Source of the DNA: Chryseobacterium sp. MYb264
GTDB lineage: Bacteria > Bacteroidota > Bacteroidia > Flavobacteriales > Weeksellaceae
Length of the DNA stretch: 64,000 nucleotides
Assembly: GCF_035974275.1 (NCBI RefSeq)
Contig: NZ_CP142422.1
Span: forward strand, 806,001-870,000
Direction: 5' to 3'
Under the pieces are notes generated by a model. The model made no database searches, was not told where the DNA came from, and worked only from the letters and a program-made list of their open reading frames with translations. How positions within the stretch are numbered: the first letter of the stretch is position 1; every line of letters starts with the position of its first letter. Shown here piece after piece: positions 51,412 through 59,611 of the stretch. The position numbers were made by a program, and so were the translations under genes.

Positions 51412-51533
51412 AATGGTTGATGGTTGACAGTTTTTAGTTGATTGTTAATTATATCTTATAATACAAGCGGAGCCTTTGGGTTTCGCTTTTTTTGTTTCTG
51501 AAACTTAAATTGTTTTTAATATTGTAATGGTAC

Positions 51534-51566
51534 AAACCTCATAGGTTTCAAAAACCTATGAGGTTT
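51534..51566. repeat. Palindrome, sister of 25855-25888
   Basis: Arms AAACCTCATAGGTTT and AAACCTATGAGGTTT are perfect reverse complements around CAA. It lies 25 bp before structured repeat copy 3, downstream of the nuclease gene. It could also act as a terminator, but lacks a strong T-run. Confidence 0.8.
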
Positions 51567-51590
51567 ATTTTTTAAACAGTCGCAAATTAT

Positions 51591-51685
51591 TAGCCCCGAT
51601 TGCAACGGCATCCTTTTGGGTTGCGGCTGGAGCGAAGCGGAAGCCGTAACCCAAAAGATATAGTGAAAAGCGGGAAAAAGCTCCT
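51591..51685 (+). repeat. Structured dispersed repeat, copy 3
   Basis: It begins TAGCCCCGATTGCAACGGCA and ends GCGGGAAAAAGCTCCT. The stem TTTTGGGTTGCGGCT (51614-51628) pairs with AGCCGTAACCCAAAA (51642-51656) with one G-T. Ends match copies 1 and 2; the stem differs from both but keeps pairing. It lies between the nuclease gene and rpoD. Confidence 0.87.
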
Positions 51686-51933
51686 AAAAAATAAAATATA
51701 GGTTAGAAATATCTGATAAAATTTTCAACGAAAAGACTTTTTAAATAGGATTTTTTATAAAATCTTATAAATTAATGAAAACAAAAAATCCCCCTCTATG
51801 TCGTAGGAGCCATAATTTACAACTAATTTTTCAATTTTAATTTAAATAAATAAAAATTAATTGCAATATGTGTAACCTTTTTAGTTCGTCATACGTATAT
51901 ATAGATGTAAACTCTTTTTTGAGGAAAAAATAG
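51686..51933 (+). other. rpoD upstream region
   Basis: A 250-bp AT-rich leader before rpoD. It ends with a purine-rich stretch (GAGGAAAAAATAG) that can serve as ribosome-binding site. I could not fix a -33/-7 pair. Confidence 0.4.
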
Positions 51934-52800
51934 ATGAGACAATTAAAAATCACTAAGCAGGTAACCAACAGGGAAACTGCATCATTAGACAAGTATTTGC
52001 AGGAAATTGGTAAAGTTGAACTAATTACGGCAGACGAAGAAGTAGATTTGGCACAGAGAATACGTGCGGGCGACAGAGCAGCACTGGAGAAATTAATAAA
52101 AGCCAACCTTCGTTTCGTAGTTTCAGTATCTAAACAATACCAAAATCAGGGTCTTTCTTTACCGGATTTAATTAATGAAGGGAATTTAGGACTGATGAAA
52201 GCGGCAAAAAGGTATGATGAAACAAGAGGTTTCAAATTTATCTCTTACGCGGTATGGTGGATTCGTCAATCAATTTTACAGGCTTTGGCAGAACAGTCAA
52301 GAATTGTAAGATTACCATTGAACAAAATTGGTTCCATCAACAAAATCAACAAAGCTTATGCTCACCTTGAGCAGGAAAATGAAAGACCACCTTCTCCTGA
52401 AGAATTGGCTGAAGTTCTTGACATGAGCGAGGAAGATATTAAGGAATCAATGAAAAACTCCGGTAGACACCTGTCTATGGATGCACCTTTGGTAGAAGGT
52501 GAAGATTCTAATCTTTATGACGTATTGCGTTCCGGAGAATCTCCAAGCCCGGATAAAGATTTGATGCTTGAATCTCTTCAGATTGAGATTGAAAGAGCAT
52601 TGAATACTTTAACTCCAAGAGAGGCGGATTTGGTAAGATTATACTTCGGGTTAAACGGAAAACATCCGATGACTTTGGAAGAAATCGGTGAAACTTTTGA
52701 TCTTACAAGAGAAAGAGTTCGTCAGATCAAAGAAAAAGCGATCAAGAGATTGAAGCACAATACCAGAAGTAAGATTTTGAAATCGTATTTGGGTAAATAA
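51934..52800 (+). CDS. rpoD: RNA polymerase primary sigma factor RpoD/SigA
   Basis: A 288-residue short primary sigma factor typical of Bacteroidota, lacking region 1.1. Region 1.2 ([27 protein letters not shown]), region 2 ([38 protein letters not shown]), region 3 and region 4 ([45 protein letters not shown]) are all intact. It directs transcription of most genes from TAnnTTTG-type promoters. It is monocistronic with a following terminator. Confidence 0.98.
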   Translation: MRQLKITKQVTNRETASLDKYLQEIGKVELITADEEVDLAQRIRAGDRAALEKLIKANLRFVVSVSKQYQNQGLSLPDLINEGNLGLMKAAKRYDETRGFKFISYAVWWIRQSILQALAEQSRIVRLPLNKIGSINKINKAYAHLEQENERPPSPEELAEVLDMSEEDIKESMKNSGRHLSMDAPLVEGEDSNLYDVLRSGESPSPDKDLMLESLQIEIERALNTLTPREADLVRLYFGLNGKHPMTLEEIGETFDLTRERVRQIKEKAIKRLKHNTRSKILKSYLGK

Positions 52801-52821
52801 TTTTAACGATACAAACAACAC

Positions 52822-52853
52822 GCGGAGCTTGATTTTCAGGTTCCGCTTTTTTT
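52822..52853 (+). terminator. rpoD terminator
   Basis: GCGGAGC...(T)TCCGC hairpin followed by T7, shortly after the rpoD stop. Confidence 0.75.
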
Positions 52854-52888
52854 ATCCCGGATTTTGAATTATCTTCAACTCATTAATA

Positions 52889-53408
52889 GGATCAGGCGCA
52901 AAAGTTGGGGGCTAAGCAAAAAGTTTGGTTAATCTGAATATAAAGAAGTTTCTATCTTTAACTCCTCTGAGTTGCATTCTGAAGTTTTTTGGATCAAATA
53001 CAAAAGTTGGGGACTAGGCAAAAAAGTTTAGATTATGTAAGGTGAAATTTTTTGCTCTCGCAGATTTTGCAAATGATGCAGATTCTTTTCCTTACACTTT
53101 AAATATTCAACACCAAAGTTTAAGCAATAAAAAATCGGCATCATCATCTGTTAAAATCTGGCGATCTGCGGGAAATAAAAAATTCGTGCATTCGTGGCCA
53201 TAATATGCATCCCTCCATTTTATCAAAGATAAAATCCTTGCGCCTTAAAAACATAAAGCATTAAAAAATATCTTTGCGACTTTGCGAAAAACCAACAGAA
53301 ACAGCCCCACCCACGAAAACCCTATCAATCTATGGGAAATAAAAAATTCGTGCATCCGTGGCAAAAAATACACCTGAACAGTTTCTCCCCAAGTTTTGAA
53401 ACTGATCC
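52889..53408 (+). mobile_element. 520-bp transposase-less element (copy B) with 8-bp target duplication
   Basis: CATTAATA flanks the element at 52881-52888 and 53409-53416. The left end GGATCAGGCGCAAAAGTTGG and the right end (reverse complement GGATCAGTTTCAAAACTTGG) match at about 18 of 22 positions. A second left-end-like sequence (GGATCAAATACAAAAGTTGG, 52991) lies inside, suggesting a compound or extended left end. The interior matches copies A (37.6-38.4 kb) and, inverted, C (63.0-63.5 kb). It contains no transposase or ORF of note. Confidence 0.82.
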
Positions 53409-53536
53409 CATTAATAATATATTGACGATTCCATATGTCATTCAGAACTATGCGACAGTATAGTGAGAAATCTAAAAATTAGGTGTAAATTTCTCCTGTC
53501 GCCGAAAGGATAATAGTACTTAATTTAATGTAAACC

Positions 53537-54133
53537 ATGAAAAAAATACTTTTTACATCTGCTCTGTTTTTATTAATCGTTTCCTGTGGAGAAAGCAGCC
53601 CGGAAAATAACCCCCTTGTAGAAAATGCCGTTGATAACACGGATTCTTCTTTAAAAGGTTCTTTTGAAAGTGATCGTTATGATGATAATATGATTGATAA
53701 AATTTATTCGGAACTCATTAAAAATGATAAAAAATTATCTGCCCTCGATGATAGGCTGGAAAAAACGTATAAACATTCGATAAAGGTGATTGATCAATAT
53801 GGTAAGGTTTTGAATAAATCCGAAGCTTTCTATAGAGATGCTAATTTTTCGGCAGAAAGCATTCATGATTCAATTCTAAAACATAAGCTAAAAAGTGAAG
53901 TCAAAGCAAGTACTGAAAAATATCAGGAAAAAACTAAAAATGTAAGAAGTTTAATTTCGCAACTCAATGAGAATACTGAAAATATGACTGATTTGTATAA
54001 GGCTTTCAAAATCAGAAAAACCCTTCCTGAAATCGGAAAATATCAAAATGCACATCCTTTGAAAATGGATAGTCTTGAACATTTCATCAGCAAGCAGAAT
54101 CAATTGCTGAACGAATTGAAAAATTTAAAATAA
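53537..54133 (+). CDS. Hypothetical lipoprotein with coiled coil
   Basis: A 198-residue lipoprotein (lipobox IVSC, residues 14-17, then GESSPENN). The remainder is almost wholly helical and charged, with coiled-coil regions at about residues 55-100 and 105-150. No family is recognised. It is 76 bp upstream of the FAD monooxygenase on the same strand, but the lipoprotein's location makes a shared function unlikely. Confidence 0.72.
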   Translation: MKKILFTSALFLLIVSCGESSPENNPLVENAVDNTDSSLKGSFESDRYDDNMIDKIYSELIKNDKKLSALDDRLEKTYKHSIKVIDQYGKVLNKSEAFYRDANFSAESIHDSILKHKLKSEVKASTEKYQEKTKNVRSLISQLNENTENMTDLYKAFKIRKTLPEIGKYQNAHPLKMDSLEHFISKQNQLLNELKNLK

Positions 54134-54209
54134 ATTTCTGCTACTAATTTTTACGAATGTCTTCAAAAATAAATAAACTCATGTTCTTGAGACTTTTAAA
54201 TAATTATTT

Positions 54210-55328
54210 ATGAATCAAATTTCAATCATCGGAGCTGGAATCGGCGGTTTGACGCTTGGAAATATTTTAAAACAACATAATTTAGATTTTACCATATACG
54301 AATCTGCACCGGAAATCAAACCTATCGGTTCCGGAATTATGATGGCCATTAATGCGATGCAGATTTTTGATCAATTAGGATTAAAAGAGAAAATCGAAAA
54401 TGCAGGAAATAAAATTCACGGAATTTCCATAACTGATGAAAATTTAAAACTCATTTCAAAAACCAATGTTCTTGCGCTTGAAAAGAAGTATAATTCCTTC
54501 AATGTAGCCATTCACAGAGCAGATCTACAAAGGATTTTAGCTGAAAATATAGGTTTTGAAAATATTCAATTGAATCATGCTTTGCATTCAGTTCAAAAGA
54601 AACAAAACTATAGTCTCAGCTTTGAAAACGGAAATGAAATAGAAAGTAAAATCGTTTTTGGAGCTGATGGAATTCATTCTAAAATAAGAAATCAGGTTTT
54701 TAAAAAAGGAACTATTAGAAATACAAAACAAATTTGCTGGCGTGGTTTGGCAGAATTTGATTTGCCTGAAGAATTTCAACAGGAAGCCATTGAAGCCTGG
54801 GGAAAAGGCAAACGTTTTGGCTTTGTAAAAATGTCTGAGAAAAAAATCTATTGGTATGCTGTAATTAATCAAAGCAAACATAACAGATATCACAGCTTAG
54901 AAGAAAGTTTTAATGGCTTTCATCCTTTAATTTTAAAAATTATTGAAGCAACATCTCAAGAAAACATTATTCAAAATGATATTATCGACTTATCTCCTAT
55001 TCCAAAATGGCATGTGGAAAACCTTTGCCTAATCGGTGATGCCGCTCATGCAACTACTCCGAATTTGGGACAAGGTGCTTGTCAGGCCATTGAAGATTCT
55101 TATGTCATTGGAAAACTGTTGGAAAACAGTAAAAATTTCAATCAAATTTTTGAAGAATTTCAGAAAATAAGGAGAAAAAAAGTTAATTATGTTGTGAATA
55201 CAAGCTGGAAAATCGGACAAATTTCTCAATGGGAAAAAGGAACTTTATTACGAAATTTTATGTTTAGGTTGGTTCCTGAAAGTTTTAATCAAAAATTAGT
55301 TGAAAAAACTATTCGATTGGAAATTTAA
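54210..55328 (+). CDS. FAD-dependent monooxygenase
   Basis: A 372-residue group A flavoprotein. The N-terminal ISIIGAGIGGLTLGNILKQHN is the FAD-binding GxGxxG, IVFGADGIHSKIRNQVF is the conserved DG motif, and CLIGDAAHATTPNLGQGACQAIED is the GD motif binding the ribityl chain. It resembles zeaxanthin-epoxidase or salicylate-hydroxylase-like enzymes that hydroxylate aromatic or polycyclic compounds with NAD(P)H and O2. The substrate is unknown. An 18-nt string shared with the S24 regulator's start region lies about 50 bp upstream. Confidence 0.9.
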   Translation: MNQISIIGAGIGGLTLGNILKQHNLDFTIYESAPEIKPIGSGIMMAINAMQIFDQLGLKEKIENAGNKIHGISITDENLKLISKTNVLALEKKYNSFNVAIHRADLQRILAENIGFENIQLNHALHSVQKKQNYSLSFENGNEIESKIVFGADGIHSKIRNQVFKKGTIRNTKQICWRGLAEFDLPEEFQQEAIEAWGKGKRFGFVKMSEKKIYWYAVINQSKHNRYHSLEESFNGFHPLILKIIEATSQENIIQNDIIDLSPIPKWHVENLCLIGDAAHATTPNLGQGACQAIEDSYVIGKLLENSKNFNQIFEEFQKIRRKKVNYVVNTSWKIGQISQWEKGTLLRNFMFRLVPESFNQKLVEKTIRLEI

Positions 55329-55339
55329 TTTTTTTATTT

Positions 55340-55430
55340 CCCCGCAGATTTTCACAGATGATTGAGCCTATTTTTTGCGGCAAAAGCAAGAAATTAAAGC
55401 ATAAACATCTGCAAAATCTGTCGGAAAACA
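55340..55430. repeat. Fragment of dispersed intergenic repeat
   Basis: Words CGCAGATTTTCACAGATGAT and CATCTGCAAAATCTG recur in the interior of the large dispersed elements and at 59527-59566. A degenerate remnant without ends. Confidence 0.5.
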
Positions 55431-55476
55431 AAAATCCTCCAAAATGAAGGATTTAATATTAAGATTTATAATAACT

Positions 55477-58230
55477 TTAATAAGTCAAAGTAATTCCAGC
55501 TCCCCAGCCCATTTCGTTATCATAATTTCCGGATACAGAAATGTATTGTTGTACAATATACCGCAATCCGGTGCTGAATTCACCATCAGAATTAACGGTA
55601 AAATTTCCTCTCAATCTTCTCGAAAGCGGAATGTCTTCCCGACTTAATTCCAATAAAATTTTTCCGTTTTGGTCAATGCTTACATCACCAATCACCAGCA
55701 TTGGAAGTACATATTGCATACCGACCACGAAAGCAGCTTTTGTTTTTGACGCTTTTTGCTGTCCAAACCAGGTTTTCCTTCCGTGGAAGTTCATTCCCAT
55801 ATCTTCAGCCATTTGTCTTTCCATAATTTCATGATTTTTCTGAATTCTGAAACCTGCATACGGCAATGCCCACTGAAATTTCCCCAAAAATCTTCCCACT
55901 TTAAAATTGCCGTCAAAATGGTTAAAATCCCAATTTGAATGAAATTCATTTAGATTAGCCCATCTCGGACCGAACATCGTCATCGTTTCTGCATGCAATT
56001 TATTACTCTGAAGATCAAGCATCGCCATTGAACTAACCATTCTATTGTCTTTCAAAAAGTCCTTCCAGGCTAATTTTCGATTTGGAAGCTGAGGGTTGGG
56101 TCTTGAATTTTCGTAGCTGAAGATCCTTCCCATTCCCGCCATCATGTGGTATAAAATATGACAGTGAAAAAACCAGTCACCATCCTGATTGGCAGCAAAT
56201 TCTATAGTATTGGTTTCCATGGGCATAATATCGACTACATTTTTCATGGGCGAATATTCTCCTTTTGAGTTAATTAATCTGAAATCATGACCGTGAAGGT
56301 GCATTGGATGGCGCATCATTGAATTATTATACATTGTAATTCTCAGCACTTCTCCCTTTTTTACCAGAATCTTATCCGTTTCGGTCACCGTCTTATTATC
56401 CAAAGTCCACAGATAATGATTCATATTTCCTTCCAGATTAAACTTCAATTCACGTACATTTTCTGTTGGAAGAATGGTTTTTTCCGGAGATTTCAAGATA
56501 TTGTAAGACAATCTTTTAATCGGTTTTTCCTCCCCCATATTCATCCCCGAATGTTGTGAATGATCCTCTTCTTTTTCATTTGTCTTGATTCCCATCATCT
56601 CATTCATATGCTTCATCGTCATTTTTCTTTGGCTTTCAGAAAGTTCGGGATACATTACCTCGTTCATATCCATCATCTGATTGCTCATCGTCATGTTCAT
56701 AGGCTTCATATTTCCGCTCATTTCCATCATTCCGTTCATCATCTTCATACCTTCAAAGAGCTTTAATCTGGGTAAATCCGGGGCTTCCACTTTCTGCCCT
56801 GATCCAAGCCAAAGCGAAGCATGACCAATTCTGTCTTCAGAAGTGGCCCGAAATTCAAAGCTTTTATTTTCGGGAATTGTGACTTCAATATCATACGTTT
56901 CAGAAACTCCGACAATCAAACGATCTACTTCTACAGGAACAACATCGTTTCCGTCATTTCCGATCACTTTTATTTTTCCACCTCCGAAATTCAACCAGAA
57001 ATAAGTGGACGAACCACCATTTGCGATTCTTAGCCGAACTTTATCTCCAACTTTTAAATTAGAATATTCAGAACTTGGCTGCCCGTTAATGAGAAATTTA
57101 TCGTAAAAAACATCACTCACGTCCATCGCTTCCATTCTTTTCCATTCATTCAGTGCTTTTGTTCCGAAATTTCCAGATTTTATTGCTTCCCAATAACTTT
57201 GAACTGCATTTTTCTTGATCGCATACCAATCCGTATTCGCCATGTGAAGTCTTCTTGCAATCTGCATCGGATCATCGTCGCTCCAATCTCCTAATAATAC
57301 AGGAATTTCTTTGGTGTAATTCACCTTTGGATCACCTTCTCTTTTGTTGAAAACCAGAATTCCGTTCATTCCGATCTGCTCCTGTAAGCCTTCATGAGAA
57401 TGATACCAATAGGTTCCGTTCTGGGAGACTTTAAACTTGTATAAATGCGTCTCGCCAGGTTTTACAGGTTTTGTCGTTAAATACGGAACTCCGTCATGTT
57501 TGTTGGGCAAAATAACGCCATGCCAATGAAAACCAGTGTTTTCTTTAAGCATATTATGAAGGTAAATTTCCGCGGTATCCCCTTCCGTAAAATATAAGGT
57601 CGGAGCCTGTAATTTCCCGTTAACCGCAATCGCACGACGGTTTTTTCCTGTAAAATTGACGATCGTATCTTTTACATATAAATCATAACGGACTGTTTTC
57701 CCTCCAAAACTTATTTTTCCGTTTTCTGAATCTCTTTTTAAAACAGAATTCTGAGCTTCAGGTTCTGCTTTTGGCTGAGACCTATTTTCTACTTCAACGA
57801 GATCCATTCCACATTTGGGGCACTTTCCGGGTTGATTAGATATCAGTTCAGGATGCATCGGACAAGTGTATTTTTGAGATATAGTGGGAGGTTGTGATTG
57901 AGACTTTGATTCTGTACTATTTTTATTATAATTTTGAATAACTTTATTTGTAACATTCGTTTTCAGTACTTTTTTAGCATCAACCTTCTTCTCAATCTTT
58001 GCCTTCGTCTTATTTTCTGATTTTATTTCCGTTTCTGTGAATGGTTTTGCAACAACTTTCGGTTTTAAAACGACTGTTTTTTTCCTCAAAGTCATTCCGC
58101 ATTTGGGGCAGTCTCCGGGTTTTTGGGAGACAACTTCAGGATCCATCGGACAGACATAAAATGTTTTTGTTGTTTGTGCAAATGAGAAAACGGAAAATAA
58201 AAGCATGAGAAATAGTATCAACTTTTTCAT
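55477..58230 (-). CDS. Fusion of heavy-metal-binding domains, multicopper oxidase and CopB-like domain
   Basis: A 917-residue exported copper protein. After the signal peptide (ending SFAQ) come two heavy-metal-binding domains: YVCPMDPEVVSQKPGDCPKCGM (residues 25-46) and YTCPMHPELISNQPGKCPKCGM (121-142). They are joined by a Lys-rich linker. Residues about 176-660 are a CopA-type multicopper oxidase: HWHGVILP, YWYHSHEGLQ, a Met-rich segment (MKMMNGMMEMSGNMKPMNM), HPMHLHGHDF and WFFHCHILYHMMAGM with the type 1 Cu site. Residues about 720-917 resemble the CopB outer-membrane copper protein and end in a barrel-like strand (GWGAGITLTY). It likely oxidises and sequesters Cu(I). It lies downstream of DUF3347 and HYC_CC_PP genes. 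Confidence 0.87.
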   Translation of the reverse strand: MKKLILFLMLLFSVFSFAQTTKTFYVCPMDPEVVSQKPGDCPKCGMTLRKKTVVLKPKVVAKPFTETEIKSENKTKAKIEKKVDAKKVLKTNVTNKVIQNYNKNSTESKSQSQPPTISQKYTCPMHPELISNQPGKCPKCGMDLVEVENRSQPKAEPEAQNSVLKRDSENGKISFGGKTVRYDLYVKDTIVNFTGKNRRAIAVNGKLQAPTLYFTEGDTAEIYLHNMLKENTGFHWHGVILPNKHDGVPYLTTKPVKPGETHLYKFKVSQNGTYWYHSHEGLQEQIGMNGILVFNKREGDPKVNYTKEIPVLLGDWSDDDPMQIARRLHMANTDWYAIKKNAVQSYWEAIKSGNFGTKALNEWKRMEAMDVSDVFYDKFLINGQPSSEYSNLKVGDKVRLRIANGGSSTYFWLNFGGGKIKVIGNDGNDVVPVEVDRLIVGVSETYDIEVTIPENKSFEFRATSEDRIGHASLWLGSGQKVEAPDLPRLKLFEGMKMMNGMMEMSGNMKPMNMTMSNQMMDMNEVMYPELSESQRKMTMKHMNEMMGIKTNEKEEDHSQHSGMNMGEEKPIKRLSYNILKSPEKTILPTENVRELKFNLEGNMNHYLWTLDNKTVTETDKILVKKGEVLRITMYNNSMMRHPMHLHGHDFRLINSKGEYSPMKNVVDIMPMETNTIEFAANQDGDWFFHCHILYHMMAGMGRIFSYENSRPNPQLPNRKLAWKDFLKDNRMVSSMAMLDLQSNKLHAETMTMFGPRWANLNEFHSNWDFNHFDGNFKVGRFLGKFQWALPYAGFRIQKNHEIMERQMAEDMGMNFHGRKTWFGQQKASKTKAAFVVGMQYVLPMLVIGDVSIDQNGKILLELSREDIPLSRRLRGNFTVNSDGEFSTGLRYIVQQYISVSGNYDNEMGWGAGITLTY

Positions 58231-58269
58231 GATATTTTGAGCTTTTATTAAAGGTGTATGGCTTGAACT

Positions 58270-58400
58270 GGATTTTTTTTGCTTAAGTTTTTAACGCAAA
58301 GAGCGCAAAGATTTTTTTACTACTATGCTTTTCTAACTTCACAAAGGCGTTTCACTTAACGAAGACCGCAGAGATTTTAATCAGTAAATTAGCTAAAGTA
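58270..58400. repeat. Degenerate repeat fragment
   Basis: Contains AACGCAAAGAGCGCAAAGAT and TTCACAAAGGCG...ACGAAGACCGCAGAGATT, recurring word types of the AT-rich intergenic repeats in this window. No end structure is visible. Confidence 0.4.
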
Positions 58401-58450
58401 AATTCTAATCCAAGCTATACAGCTTATTAATTTAAAATAAAATAGGATTA

Positions 58451-58924
58451 TTATTTAATCGTTGACTTTACATTTCCGCAAGAAAGCATTGATTTTCCGT
58501 AATAAGGATTTACGATTTTAGATTCATCGCTCAACCAGCTTCCGTCAGCCATTGGGCAATACTGAACGTAAACCGGATTTTCCGAAACTTTAAATTCCTT
58601 TGCTAAAGCGATCATATTGTCCGAAAGATTCATAAAAGTTTCTCTCTGCGTGTTGATGGTTCTTGCTTCCGATATTTTGGATGCATCTTTTTTCAGAATA
58701 CTTAAATTACCTTCTGATACTGTTTTTACATCCATCGCTGAAGCTGTTTTAATGAATTCTGTAGCTGCTTTTGATGTTTTATCCGCATCATCTGAAGCTA
58801 GAGCAGACTTTATTGCAATATAATTCTGATACAGCTTGGTTACCTGTGCATCTTTTTTAGATTGTGCTGAAATTGAAATAATTGAGAATAAAGAGAATAC
58901 TGCGGTGATGATATATTTTTTCAT
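58451..58924 (-). CDS. DUF3347 domain protein, copper-associated
   Basis: A 157-residue exported protein (signal MKKYIITAVFSLFSIISISAQ). It carries a helical DUF3347 domain (LYQNYIAIKSALASDDADKTSKAA, RETFMNLSDNMIALAKEF) and a C-terminal metal-binding-like stretch VYVQYCPMADGSWLSD...NPYYGKSMLSCGNVK with two Cys and two Met. DUF3347 occurs in periplasmic parts of copper efflux systems (CusB-type). It is located between the multicopper oxidase and HYC_CC_PP genes on the same strand, which supports a copper role. Confidence 0.88.
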   Translation of the reverse strand: MKKYIITAVFSLFSIISISAQSKKDAQVTKLYQNYIAIKSALASDDADKTSKAATEFIKTASAMDVKTVSEGNLSILKKDASKISEARTINTQRETFMNLSDNMIALAKEFKVSENPVYVQYCPMADGSWLSDESKIVNPYYGKSMLSCGNVKSTIK

Positions 58925-59033
58925 TGTTTTAAATTTTAGAATTAATTTTTTAAGATAGAACTGTTAAATACATCGCATAAAGCGACAAGCCATGTCGTTA
59001 ATAATCATTTAAAAACCAAACGACTGATGCATT

Positions 59034-59411
59034 CTAAATTCTAAAATTACAATGATAAATGAAGATGGGAGCCGACCGGTTTTCAGGCGGCGCATTAATT
59101 TGAATCTGAGTAAATTTCGTAGCTGAAAAAGAGTGGTCTATAAAGAAAAAATCATGACTTTGAACTTCTGAAATTTGTTTTAAAAAGTCAATTTTTAAAA
59201 AATCTGATTTCTGAGAATCATCAACCTTTACCAGTTTGATCTCTGTTTTACAACAGTCTTTTTTTGTTTTAACACCGCATTTACTGCAAATATCCTCTAC
59301 TTTCTGACTGACTGAGGCGAATTCATTCATGCAATAGTGAACACTGAAAACCGCTCCGGAAGAAAATCCGAAGTAGAAAACAGAGAATAATATCGCAAGA
59401 ATCTTTTTCAT
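59034..59411 (-). CDS. HYC_CC_PP family protein
   Basis: A 125-residue exported protein starting at the ATG at 59411 (a GTG at 59417 is the alternative). Its three signature elements are clear: HYC in FSVHYCMNEF, CC in KKDCCKTEIK and PP in INAPPENR, with an extra CSKCG pair. The family occurs next to copper and other metal genes in Bacteroidota; its biochemical role is unknown, but the Cys and His set suggests metal binding. Minus-strand TAACTTTG lies directly upstream of the ATG, so it probably has its own, almost leaderless transcript. Confidence 0.88.
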   Translation of the reverse strand: MKKILAILFSVFYFGFSSGAVFSVHYCMNEFASVSQKVEDICSKCGVKTKKDCCKTEIKLVKVDDSQKSDFLKIDFLKQISEVQSHDFFFIDHSFSATKFTQIQINAPPENRSAPIFIYHCNFRI

Positions 59412-59416
59412 TGACA

Positions 59417-59424
59417 CAAAGTTA
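59417..59424 (-). promoter_or_regulatory. Putative -7 box for HYC_CC_PP gene
   Basis: Minus-strand TAACTTTG fits TAnnTTTG and lies 6-13 bp before the ATG at 59411. Confidence 0.45.
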
Positions 59425-59486
59425 AAAATATCTTTGATACGGATGTTATAGAATTCTGTATTGTTGTTATAAAATTTGGGAAAAGA

Positions 59487-59515
59487 AAAACCTCCTGAAA
59501 TTTTCAGAAGGTTTT
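59487..59515 (-). terminator. Terminator of TonB receptor gene
   Basis: AAAACCTCCTGAAA pairs with TTTCAGAAGGTTTT (one G-T), with T-rich sequence following on the minus strand. It separates the TonB receptor from the HYC_CC_PP transcript. Confidence 0.75.
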
Positions 59516-59611
59516 ATTCTATTTTTATTTCCCGCAGATTTCACAGATTTTCGCAGATGATTGAGAATATTTTTAAACTATAACCCTTTATCCTGCTACC
59601 TGTAACCTACT

